DNA from: Chrysomallon squamiferum
Lineage: Eukaryota > Mollusca > Gastropoda > Neomphalida > Peltospiridae
Direction: 5' to 3'
Length of the DNA stretch: 64,000 nt
NCBI GenBank assembly: GCA_012295275.1
Contig: CM022679.1
Coordinates: forward strand, 15,804,342-15,868,341
Shown: positions 49,101 through 61,044 of the stretch, in pieces
Layout: every line of letters begins with the position of its first letter
Position numbering within the stretch: the first letter of the stretch is position 1
Notes under the pieces: generated by a model
What the model saw: the letters and a program-made list of their open reading frames with translations, nothing else
What the model was told of the DNA's origin: nothing
The model's database searches: none
Translations under genes and position numbers: made by a program

Positions 49101-52100
49101 ATTTGAGGCAGTTCACTGTGAATATGTTTTTCTTTAAACATATGGAAGGAATCTGCATTTTGGACTTGTTTTGGTTCAGACTGTTTTACTTTATTCAGAT
49201 TTTCATCATTTTCCATTTCAATCTTGAAAAAAAAAAAAAAAGAAGAAGAAAGAAAATTATAGATTACAAACAAATGAAAAGATAAAAATTAACAAAAGAA
49301 AATAATCTCATTGTATCCTGTATAAGTAGAATATCACATTAAATACTTAAGAAGAAACATTAATTATAAACAACAATAAAGCTTTACCTCTTTCAGAGTT
49401 AGTTCCTGTGCTCGGCGAATAAAATCACAACATTTTGCTCTCTCTGTCTGTTTATTGGGTAAAGAAAAATATGCTGATTAAAATTAAAACATGTTTTCCT
49501 CCTGTTGATAAACTAAACTAAAGTTTTCACCTGCAATGAAATAATATTAATACTTGACATTATATGATGACCAGCACATATCAACTTTTGATTAGATCTG
49601 TAATTTAGACCTGTAGCTTAAATTTGTAGGAAATGACACCGGGCAAAAATGTCTAATAAATGAAGTAATATTAAATATATTATAGTGTTTACCTTAAGTA
49701 TAAGTAATAAATTTTACTATCAAAATAAATTATTGAAAACTATGTTAATAACAAACAAATGTATATAAAGAAAATGATACTTACAAACATTTGTGAAATG
49801 TAACATTCCTTGTTCACATTATAGTCACTTCTGGCTTTCCACTCTTCATGCACAGGGAATCCAAAATATTCTTTTTCTGTGACAGAATGTGAAATACTTG
49901 TTACAAACACATCTACAGATACAGTTTATCAATTCAAAACTGCTTTTTGCTCTTATGCTTAACATCATAGAATGTTAAAATATATATAATGAATAATATA
50001 TTTTATTTTAGTAAATTAAACTGTTTAATTATTCAAAACAGTTTGTTGTTATGTAAATACATCATATATATATATACTGAGTGTAGAAGAAACAAAATAC
50101 AAGCAAATGTTACTTACAAATATAACATTACTTACTGTCAACAGATCCATTATCTCCTGATGTTTCAGGCATCTTAATATCCTGAAAATATTTCAAGGTC
50201 TCTGTTCAAACTTTAATATAATTTTTATAAAGTATAACAGCTTAAAATTAAAGTAAAGAAGCATTTATTTTACTAACATGTGGTAATCACTTTAAATAGT
50301 TATTTATTTAATTATTCTTCTAATACATCTTTACACAAATAAAACCATACAAGAACAGCAGTTATAAGCAGTTTAATAAATGACAGAATAAAAAGCATCT
50401 ATCTTGTACACTTTTTATTTATTTTTACCTCTGAACTAGAAGACAGTGATGCATCTGAGATATCTCTTGCTGCAAAAAAAAAATATAATAATAATAATAA
50501 TAACATTTCTTCATAGCAGTCTGAAGTATTTATTCAAATAAATTAATAAACTTATTAATAAAATAAATAATCAAATATATAAATGAAAACTAAATATAGC
50601 AATTGCCATCAACATATTTCTTTATTTATATGCAAGTTAAATAACAAATATGTTTTGTAAAAAAGGTTATTTGTTAAAAGATTAAGCCATCAGATTATTT
50701 AAATTTCTAAATATAAAAAGAAGATATTTTTTAAATTAGTAATAATACTATTCATAAACATTTTTCACCATCAGACTCAAGGAAATTGGTATCACCTTCC
50801 TCCTGAAAAATATAAAATATGTCATAAACAAATTGTGTTCTGTAAATTAGAAAATATTTGAAATATATTTCAGAATATATATTTTTTAAAAGTGACTACT
50901 TTTCTAAAGATTAAAAAATGCAATGTTGTTACAAAACAAATTTATATAGAACTTATTTTATTCTACAGGTATATTACTAAACTGACATAATGTTTATGTA
51001 ATTAATGTCTAAAATTATTATTTATTTAACTAATTACACTTACATTTCTGTTTTTTGGCGCATCTTCAGGATTTATGCCTTTTGCAGTATGAAGCAGTTC
51101 TCTAAAAACAAAGTCAAATAAATTTAATATAACCATATTTTTATTTATTATTATTAGTAGTAGTAATGTTATTATTATTATTAATAATATTATAATTTAA
51201 ACTAAAAAAAAAGGTTTTCTTCTAATTTGATAAAGAGAAGAAATATTCAAAATGGTTACTTCCCATGAGGATTACATTCCACTGATGCTATAAGCACAGT
51301 CATATTCTGATGTCCCTTTTAAAGCCTTTTTGGGGGGCCTAGCTAACTGAGGCAGTAGTATTCTTTTCTTACATTCTTTTTTTAACAGTTGATTCAGATA
51401 TTAACTGGATCATAGACCACAAACTAGAAAAAGACACATGGGAAAATCTCCTTATTTAAAGTTTATATATATGGTTATTTTGCTTACTAGTTAGTCCAAG
51501 ATTGACAATTTGTACAACAGTTCAAATTAAATATGGCAACCAAAAATGTCTGAGTTCCCTTTATGCCCCGAGCACGTGTTAATTCTGCTTAATGGTTAAA
51601 TTAGAACTATCCTTCCATCAAAAGATGATTACTTAATTATTAAATTAATTGTCAGCATACTTAAACATAAAAAGATTAATGGAAAGAACACACAACAAAC
51701 AATTCTCTTAATTATTTCGTAAACAAAGTAAATTATTTAAAATCAAATAAAGAACGGAAGAAAGAAAATATTAATGATAAAGACGTTTGCAAACATATTT
51801 TATGAATTACATTTTATGTAGGATTTATCAGAATAGATAACCAAAATTCTATAAAATCACTAAATTGATACATTATTCACATTATATTTGTTTTAAATAC
51901 ATTTACTGTGATGTGTTTTTAATTATAAGGTTGTCAGACACAATGAGAAACAGAAACCTATAGAAAATATGACTACAGTATTACTTAATGTATGTTAGTA
52001 ACTAGATGTTTTAGTTATTAATTTTAAATTATAAAATAAAAAGAAAGAAGAACTGTATTGTTTATTTAATTTCTTCATTTTCAAATTATATATCTGCAAT

Positions 52101-52312
52101 TAAAATTTCTTAACAGATTAACACTAAGAATAGATGAAATGACATTCGTTACAATGGCGTTACCTGTCCACATGTCGTTTTGACTGATTTCGATATTTTC
52201 GTCGTGGTTTCTGTTTCATTTCTTCTTCTCTATTGGTAAATACATCTGGAGTAGATACACATGGGTATTTTGTTAGGATATTCCCTTCCAGAAATTTAAA
52301 ATTTGCATTCAT
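43123..52312 (-). CDS. unrecognised 781-residue charged coiled-coil protein, 20 exons
   Basis: I do not recognise the family. Exons 5' to 3': 52312-52164, 51101-51044, 50802-50769, 50469-50429, 50181-50136, 49876-49785, 49447-49388, 49222-48947, 48723-48598, 48183-48055, 47830-47699, 47122-47024, 46797-46751, 46479-46365, 46122-45994, 45591-45499, 45276-45172, 44774-44644, 44186-43816, 43235-43123. They total 2,346 nt and every junction closes in phase. The N-terminus has a basic patch (KQKPRRKYRNQSKRH) and a Ser/acidic region. The middle has Trp/Tyr-bearing segments (HEEWKARSDY, SQMFTERAKCCDF, FDGWKTLYESG, FEEWRNCV, RRAWLDQQI). Long Lys/Glu-rich stretches suggest coiled coil. No signal peptide or membrane segment is seen. 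The start is the first ATG of that frame; no upstream ATG is visible. Exon 18 uses an unusual GTCAGT donor. A cytoskeletal or ciliary role is only a guess from composition. Confidence 0.82.
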
Positions 52313-53080
52313 AGTTAGCGCAATAAAAACTTCGTCGGCCTTTATTGCTATCACTATGGAAATATGTATGATAAGGGAGACAACTAGCTCAGTGTTGGTT
52401 TCATGATTGTATTACAGCGGTTGCAAAAAATAATCCCTTCGTACATGTGTTTTGGATGTCAAATTAGAAAACAGTTTGATTTACTTAATAATACTAGTTT
52501 TAAGAGCCTTTGAACATATGAGTCAGAGCACAGATTATCTAAAACATAACGGTTTCTAGTTGTTTCTGTGTAATTCATACGCAAATACCCAGCATTCATC
52601 TATTTTTCTGTACTCGTATAAGTCACGACACTCAATAGAGAGCATCGCTGTAAGTTTATATAATAATAATAATAAAATAATGAATACAAAATATCAGAAC
52701 AAACTTTTATGTAATTAAAAAAAAGTTAAAACGACTTGGGTGCAAATACTTTATATTATATTATATTATATTGTATTATATTATATTATATTGTGACTTG
52801 TATTAAACAGCTAACATTGGAGGATGTATAATATCTTCTAATTGATCAAAATAAACAAAGCCAACAAAAAACTATATGAAATTAGGAAATAACAGAACGT
52901 CATAAGAACCAAATTAGTAACATATAAATAAATGAAATAAACATTCGCACACGTACATACACAAATAGTCATTATGCAGTAGATGATGGAAATAAATAAG
53001 AGAGAAACAGAAAAACTGATAGATATTCTAAATGACGACGACGATGGTGATAATGATGATGATAAAATACATCACAAAAA
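52313..53080. promoter_or_regulatory. promoter side of the 20-exon gene
   Basis: Sequence upstream of the start codon at 52312 (minus strand). The first 350 bp are more complex than the surrounding DNA and probably hold the 5' UTR and promoter. A TTATA-type pentanucleotide repeat sits at 52751-52794. No diagnostic promoter element stands out. Confidence 0.4.
52751..52794. repeat. (TTATA)n repeat
   Basis: About nine units of TTATA with two TTGTA variants at regular spacing. Confidence 0.85.
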
Positions 53081-53196
53081 GAAAAATGCATAAAGAAATA
53101 AATGAAATAAAAATAGACTAAAAATTATTTTATTTATTTATTATTACAACAACAACAACAATTAGTTTTACTACTACTAAAACTACTACCACTACT

Positions 53197-53199
53197 ACA

Positions 53200-53235
<36 letters not shown>

Positions 53236-53251
53236 GTTATTGTTGTTGTTG

Positions 53252-53309
<58 letters not shown>

Positions 53310-53310
53310 C
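53197..53310. repeat. (ATT)n with a GTT core
   Basis: ATT repeats, a short GTT segment in the middle (about 53232-53252), then ATT again. The poly-Ile open frame across it is not a gene. Confidence 0.9.
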
Positions 53311-53767
53311 ATCAATGTTATGTGTGTATGTATGTTTGTAAGTATATATATATATATTAAAGTTATTTTCTGGAGGCTGGGTTCATTGTTTGTGTTATTT
53401 TTTCTGTGATGAGCGTTCTGCTATAAAATTACTTTCATCTACAACATTATCAGATAAAACATTCATGCCATCATTTTCTCAAACGTTAATATCAAATATT
53501 AACACTTAGCTGAAGATGCTGAAACACTTGCCAAAATGATTTTTCCCTCAGTTACCTGTGAACGTCTTCCTTGACTGAATATATTTCTTTAATAATATTG
53601 AGCATTCATAAATATTTCAAAGGCATGGATTATTGATTATAAGTTCTGAATCTAGAAAAGGCAGTTTTCTTATAATAGTATGTTAATAATTCTTAATAAT
53701 ATTAACTTCTGAAAGAAACGATCTATAATAGTAGGGTTTCGTGTAAAAAAAACATCGTTGTGCATGT

Positions 53768-54320
53768 ATGCATATGGGTTTACCAGTGTTTATGTGTGTC
53801 TATATGTATGAGGGTCTATGTGTATAAGTGTTTGTATGTGTGTATGTATGTGTATACGTGTTTGTGTGCATATGAATACATGTGTTCGGGTGTCTATATG
53901 TATATGTGAATGTAAGTATGTATGCATGTGTGTTTGTATGTGTATACGCATTTGTGTGTATATTTTTATGAATGTGTATGTGAATACGTGTTTTATATGT
54001 ATGAGTGTGTACATATATACGTGTTTGTGTTTATTTATATGTATGAATGTTAATGTATGAATGTATACGTGGTTTGTGTATGTCTATGAGTGTATATGTG
54101 TATAAGTGTTTTTATGTACGTATGTATCTGTATACATGTTTGTGAGGGTGTATATGAATGAGTTTGTATGTGTATGAGTTTATGAATATGAATGTATGTG
54201 TATACGTGTTTGTGTTTGCATGTGTATGAATATGTATACGTGTTTTGTGTGTATGTGTATGAACGTGTATGTGTACACGTGTTTGTGTGTATATGTGTAT
54301 TTATGTGTGTATCGTGGCAC
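53768..54320. repeat. TG-rich degenerate satellite-like block
   Basis: About 550 bp built from words such as TGTGTATG, TATACGTGTTTGTGTG and TATGAATG on the plus strand. The segment recurs every 20-50 bp but irregularly. It resembles an old, expanded TG microsatellite. Open frames on both strands are translation of the repeat. Confidence 0.85.
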
Positions 54321-56404
54321 TGAAAATGGATTCATTTTCATTTTTATCAGCTGGCTGTAGAAGGCATCTTAAAAATAATCTCTGCAGAAATCTCTATTAA
54401 ATGTTGAGAGAAAATGTTTTTCACTTTCTAACTAATTCGGAGCCTCCACTAAGAAATCAAATCGGTCTATAATAATTAAATAAGTTCAGTGTAAGTGAAC
54501 CATCTGATTTAATTTCCGACATGGAGATCTCGGTCTGCACCAGTGATGCACACTGACTACTTAATAATTTGTTTAATAATAACATTTTTGCTCTTCCAAT
54601 ACTCTAGTCAAAATTGCATTTTATTACTCTTAAAATGTTCCTACATACGAAACGTATACATATATACTTACACAAAAAAAAAAAAGCCTAAAAATAAAAC
54701 AACAACAAAAAACATATTTGACGACCGAATATTTCTTAATATACCGTTCTGTATATCGTCACATCAAACTGTGTATGACATTTTCTCCTCCATCCTCTTT
54801 CTTTCTTTTTTTTTTTTTTTTTTTCTAAAAAGATAAAGGCTCATACCGTAAAATCTATTAGTCAAATTTTATCGTGCTATTTTGAAGTATTCGAGTTAGG
54901 CCATGTTCGCCTAAAACACTCACATAATTGTATCAACTGCCTGATTATGCAGAAGAAAACTTCGAGTCAAATGTATTTCGACTTATGTGCACTTTGAATT
55001 GCAGCCAAAAGCACGTCCAGCTGATTTCTTTGGTGATTCGCTTGTCAAATATTCAAAACATTTTCTTCTTCAGCTTTTTTTTTTAACATAATAGTAATAA
55101 TAAACTCCCACCCCCAAAAAAAAAAAAAAAAAAAAAAAAAAACTATTACACAATTACTTCTTAATAAACACCTTGCCCCCTTAATATAGCTTTTAATTAT
55201 GGCTGCATATGAAGTATGCTCGGGAAGAAGCCACCAGCCATTTCACAGCTTTTAACTGAATTTCTAATTTTTTTTTCTTAAAATAACTCAAAATTAACGC
55301 GCCGCGGGAAATACGGTAATGGTTTCCTCGATAACACGTGTAATTGGCGAATGCTTTATCTCAAGTGAAGACATTTAGTAGGATTCTGTTTTCGCGCCAA
55401 AGTTTACTGCTGGGCAGACGAATGTCAGGTTTTTATATCACCAGTGATACTTTTTTATTTTTTATTTTTATTTTTATTATTTTTTTTTTATATTTTGTTC
55501 AATAGAAATGCTTTTAAATCTGCTAACATGGTAATTTTCTCCTGCTTGTTTTCATGTGAGAACAAAATGCACTGTGGGTTGAGATTAATGCCATTAATAA
55601 AATCTGATGAAATAGCTGTTTTATTAATTTTGTATTTCGGGCACAACGTAGGGTCTAAACTAGGGTTTCATTAAGAAAACGAAAAACAGGGGCACCCTCA
55701 CCGAATAACTTTCCAAACGATGGTTCAGTTACTAAGAAAAATGTCGATCGAAAATATTAAGGGTGTCGTTCACCCCGCATATATGTCCAGAAACAAAATA
55801 CAAAACAGATTAGATTGTGATGAATTAACACACGGCCCTTTTTTGATGTCGTTAACTTTCTTCATGATATGGAAATAATGTTCGTGCGAACATGGAACAA
55901 AACACCATGATGTACTAGAATCAATATAAAAAATTAGTTCTACTGTTCATGTTGATATGAAAAGATTTGTCCGATGACGCTTTCTAATTCTGCTACTTAT
56001 GACCTGTAATTATCACATAAGCGAATTCCTGTTTATGAGAAAATGTAACCATTTCGTTGATTAGCAAATATTAAAAATATCTAATAGTCTGAATAAATTA
56101 TCCTCTTTATCACGAATATTTTAATATCGAAATAATCTAAACAAAAATCGGACGTTTCTTTCAATGACTAAATCTACAAAATTAAAATATTCGAGTTAAG
56201 GATTTGTGTATGTGTGCGCATGTGCTTAGTAGTGTATTATCATGGATAGTAAAAGATAAAATTAATATTAAGTTTTGTTCGTGTTAATTATAGATTGTTA
56301 ATCACAAAGGCAGGTAGATAATAAGATAGAATGAATAATAAATGAATGCTTAACGACACCTCAACAAATAAAAATATATTAGCATATTTCGACGGACGGA
56401 CTTA
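54321..56404. other. no gene seen; one complex island
   Basis: AT-rich DNA with poly-T at about 54807-54824 and poly-A at about 55116-55141. A more complex stretch at about 55280-55440, with words such as CGCCGCGGGAAATACGG and TTTTCGCGCCAAAG, stands out against the background and may be regulatory or an old promoter. No splice-supported exon. Confidence 0.4.
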
Positions 56405-56570
56405 GCTGTCAAACATACAGATAAAGATACATACGTATACACATACACACGCATACATTAACACATACACACATTCACACACATACGTACACATACATGC
56501 GCACGTACGTATGTGCATACCCACTCATACATACACTCAAATATACAAATATATACATAATATGCCGCGT

Positions 56571-56603
<33 letters not shown>

Positions 56604-56765
56604 CACACACGTACATACATACATACAAAAACATACATGTGTACGTAATTACATACATCACAGACAGTTGCACATATATACACATACATAATGTGTAAAG
56701 CAGCCAAGCATGCAAATACACATAAACACACAGACACATATATCGACATAAATGCACAGTATAGA
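56405..56765. repeat. CA-rich degenerate block
   Basis: About 360 bp of ACATACACAC-type words with CACGTACGTA segments. Its composition is the complement of the TG-rich block at 53768-54320. Open frames on both strands here are repeat translation. Confidence 0.85.
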
Positions 56766-57714
56766 TAAAAAGTCTTACAGCATATATCGACATAAAACAT
56801 TATTTTGTATCACCACTGATAATTTGTGGGATAACCTAATGTTGTTGAAATGATTCGAATAGGCTGAGCAAGAATAGTAACTTTACTTGAAAACTTCAAC
56901 CTGGATACGATATCGTACCACTTGGAGTACACAGGAAACAACAGTGTAGAGCTAAACCTGCAAAAAGCTAACTGGCCTTTTGTAGCCTGATGTATATTTA
57001 TTTTTCGTTCCTTGTTTTGAAACAGTACGAAGTTTTAACTATCTCGAGCATAAACACAGGTAGATACACTGATATATATAGCTGAAATACACGAAGAAGA
57101 AAGCTTTGCAAAAAGATACATTTGCAAAAGTGACGGAATATTTGTAACGTACTTTTTGTGGATTATTTTTCCTCCGATGTTGATCGTGAAGCGAGAGAAA
57201 GAGGTAAGTTTATATACTGTCAACTCACTCATGTGGCCGAATGTGGGTCATTCCTCTTGTTCAGTGGTGTGTAGTAGGATTTAGCTTTACATTTACCAAA
57301 CAGATGCTTTTATTTATATCGGTGGTAATTAGAATCTCTAAATACGTTTTTTTCTATTCATTGTTCAGTAACGAAAGAAACAGTGATTGATGGCAAACAT
57401 GTATTGATTCTGTTAATTAAATAGACATCTACAGAATTTGAAAAAAATAATTTATAACAGCATCTGCAGTAAGAACATATGTATTTTCGGATAAAAATTC
57501 TGTTGAAATACTAAGAGAGTTGGCGCTATTTAGGGACTGACGGATATTTCTATTATTTTTGCTATTTGTTTAGAAGAAGCAGTACGATAAGTTATAATTA
57601 GCAACATAATTTGAAAAATATTATCCATTATCATCTTTTGTTGGCGGATTTCGTTGTGGCGGTGTGCATATGTCACTTTCGTAGTTGTTGTTGTCCTTCT
57701 TCTTCTTCTTCTTT

Positions 57715-57717
<3 letters not shown>

Positions 57718-57750
<33 letters not shown>

Positions 57751-57757
57751 TTATTAG
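57718..57757. repeat. (ATT)n microsatellite
   Basis: About 40 bp of ATT with one AGT interruption, preceded by a TTC run. Confidence 0.85.
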
Positions 57758-59101
57758 GGTTTTGTTTTAAATTTCAAAATATTATTTCGAATACGGGTAA
57801 AGATATTTTATGACGAAACTCATTTCATCGTGAAGGTTATTATCTGCAACAACAGTTACATCTTTCTTCCTTCTAAAACGCGTGTCTGCACGTTCCTACC
57901 ACATAGAGAGCCTGTCTGACATGGAAAACAAAAACACATCAGTATTATTGTTGTTATTCTTTAGTCTGTGAAAGAAGCAGTTCTGCAAGTTTATGACTAG
58001 TAATGTACATCGAGATTTTATTACCTACCTCCTACAGAGCTTCTTTCGCAGTCTCTCACAATGTTACACTGATGTAGGAAATATGCATTATGTAATTTTA
58101 AACCTCTTCTTCTGTGCCACTGATGTAGAAAATATTTATTATGTAATCCTAAACCTTATCTTAGAAGCAGAGCACAGCAGGTAACATAACATTTAGATCT
58201 CGCAGTCTGTGTTACAGATTTACACTTGCTAAATTACAATTCGGTTATAAACCATTCTACGCTTGATTCCGCATGAATTGGTTTGTTGTTCTGATATTCG
58301 TAATCATGTTGTTAATAGAATATTCTGTTAGTTGATCTGTAGTTCTAGCTTGAATTGAATTACTGTAACTAAGATAATGATATTTTAAGATTATAATGGT
58401 TAATTTGTTATGAATCTTAATATTTACGCTGAATATATTTTAACCGTAGTGATGGTCGATGTAATAGTAACAACAGTTACAATATATAATGATATCAACG
58501 TTATCAACAACGTATCCATAAAAAAAAAGTACTGATAAAAGTAATAATATCTTCTGTATAAATTACAATGCCTATACTTATGTCTCTATATAAATATAAA
58601 TATAAATAAAAATATACTATGATGTTTACGCGAAGAAAAATAAAAGACAGTCATATTTATAATAACAAATTAGTGAAAAAGAAGCTATTATACCATGTTA
58701 CAACAGACTCTAAAACATGTTCCCATCATTTTATAAGCACTGGTTATTGCACAGGCCTGAGACACAGGTAGCTGGATCAATTCCCTTTCGGGCATTCATT
58801 TTGTATTTTCACATTCCAGCCAGTTCCTTAACGAATCATTTTCTAAGACGAGGCTATATATTTTCTCATGAGCGGGAATTTGCATATAAAATATTCACTG
58901 CACAGTTTAAAGTAGCTTTAGCTGTTTTCTTATTTTTGAAATGTGATTACATTTCTGTAAAACAAAAATAAAAAACGATATTTAGGCATTCACGGGCAAG
59001 GTGGTTTTCTTTAAACTTGAAACTTTTGTACAACTAGTCTGTCAAAAGAAAAAAAAATCTGAATAGTTCTGTTTTTTCCCCCCAGATTCGTCTGTTCTTT
59101 C

Positions 59102-59103
<2 letters not shown>
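57758..59103. other. no gene seen
   Basis: AT-rich sequence of mixed complexity. A doubled motif with TGTAGGAAATATGCATTATGTAAT and its near copy occurs at about 58073-58160. A tRNA-like B-box word (GATCAATTC) near 58777 has no supporting cloverleaf. Confidence 0.4.

Positions 59104-59140
<37 letters not shown>
59104..59140. repeat. poly-T tract
   Basis: 37 consecutive T. It could be the tail of a minus-strand retroposed element, but no body or target duplication is evident. Confidence 0.9.
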
Positions 59141-59145
<5 letters not shown>

Positions 59146-59376
59146 ACACTTCGTGGATATTGATTTGAATTCAACAAAAAATACTGTAATCTGATCAAAT
59201 ATGTTTGGAGTTTTCTAATTTAACAAAAAACGTGTGTCGATAAATAAACTTTAAAGATTAATTTGAAGTTTGTATTTAATGGACAGAAACACATTCACAT
59301 CTAAGCTGAAACTATTAAATAAATCTACCGGCATACATACAGAAAGACACGTTCAAACATACATGCACACAGAAAT

Positions 59377-59550
<174 letters not shown>

Positions 59551-59819
59551 ATCTTGCAATATAAAATTCATAATCTTTTGAAAACTATATTTTAATGAAT
59601 TTATTTACTATTATGACTTTTATAACATTCTGACTATAAAATTATTTACAATAAAAGTTTCGTTTCCGTAATTTGCCTTCTAAAAAAGAAGAAGCAGAAG
59701 GAAAAAAATATAAAAAAGTAGAATAAAGTATGAATTCGAACCTATAACTTCTCCTAACATTCATTATTTTGTGGAAATAACTGAATTAAAATTGTCCTAA
59801 ATCACAACATCTCTGTTAT

Positions 59820-60010
59820 TATGTGAAATGGTTTTAAGCGGCATCAGCTAATGCAGCTCTGAGAGTCGGCTGTGATGTGTATAATCTTTAGAGGAAGCAG
59901 CTTGGTATTCACTGAAGTAGTCCCGGATACCAGCCCCAGGGTAATTACATCTGACATCTGTAATGTCCTGCTGAGGCGTTCTTTCTCTGTGTACGAATTA
60001 GTCTGTGACT
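59820..60010. promoter_or_regulatory. candidate regulatory island
   Basis: A stretch of about 190 bp of non-repetitive, more GC-balanced sequence in a gene-free region. It contains TAATTA next to CATCTGACATCTG (a homeodomain-type core and paired E-box-like words) at about 59941-59959, and balanced words such as CAGCTAATGCAGCTCTGAGA. No open frame or splice pattern supports an exon. Function is inferred only from composition and site content. Confidence 0.3.
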
Positions 60011-60329
60011 GTCTGTCAGTTTGTCTGTCCTACCATCCGTTCATTAAATTTCTGCAAAATATTTTTATAAAATTAAAATTGTATACAATTGTATACAGCT
60101 TTTTATATAGGCCTATATAAAAATCTGATGTTCTACATGTCTATCGATAGACTAATTATTTTAAATCTGTGTTATTTTATATTTGTATATCAATATTTGT
60201 CAGTTAGGTTTCAGTATTTATCTGTCTATCTGTTCATCTGTCTATCTCTTTATCTCTCTATTTATAAATCTCCCTCTCTATATCACATTATCTATCCATC
60301 ACCCATCTTTCGATTTATTTGTGTGTGTT

Positions 60330-60360
<31 letters not shown>

Positions 60361-60956
60361 ATAATTACATCAGCTGTGTATAGGTAGTTATTAAAAATCG
60401 TGTGATTGAGAAAAGTTTGAATAAAATTTCTCACACGTTGTCATTTTCAGTTGCACTCTGATGTCGTATACAATTAATTCTGTTTCAGTGGAGTGAAAGA
60501 GAATTCCGAGTAGCATGCGCTTCATTTCAGTAATTTAGCGAACTCTTCATTATGTTTTGAATTTGCTTTACAACAGCGTGTAACATTCGAAAAGAAACTC
60601 TTTTTATTTATTTCACTTGATTACTCAGTATCTTCCCAGGCAGTAATTGTCTCTATTGTCATTAGAATAATAATTACTCATTTGAAACAGGCATAGATCT
60701 ACCAACAGTTCAGGCAAGTCTGTCAAGGGCATGAAATCCAGGGTGTGTCTTATTTATTTTAGAAGTTTAGTGTAAAAGTGGGTAAGAACGTGTTCTGTGC
60801 TTACACAGACTAGTGATTCTGGTTTTGAGGTGAGATAGCACAATCTACCATTCCTACGTAATAGCTACATGAAGATGGGTATTAAATAGAAAGTTAAAAA
60901 GTTTGATCTAAAGACGCAATATTTTCCAAACTCAAGCTATATAATATTATACTTAT

Positions 60957-61044
60957 GGAGGGATGGAGGGAACGAGGGAGAGGGAACGAGGGAGAGGGAG
61001 TGAAAGAAGAGACAGGGAAAGAGAGAGAGAGAGAGATAGAGATG
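60957..61044 (+). repeat. polypurine tract
   Basis: About 88 bp that are almost all A and G, with GGGAACGAGGGAGAGGGAAC-type repeats and then GA repeats. Such strands can form triplex or slipped structures. Confidence 0.8.

Noticed and set aside
53130-53315. Open frame of Ile and Val repeats
   Set aside because: Translation of an ATT/GTT microsatellite.
56458-56800. Tyr/Val/Cys-rich open frames
   Set aside because: These are readings of the CA-rich block and lack splice context.
58740-58800. Possible tRNA-derived SINE (B-box-like GATCAATTC)
   Set aside because: No matching A box, no cloverleaf and no 3' tail or target duplication nearby.
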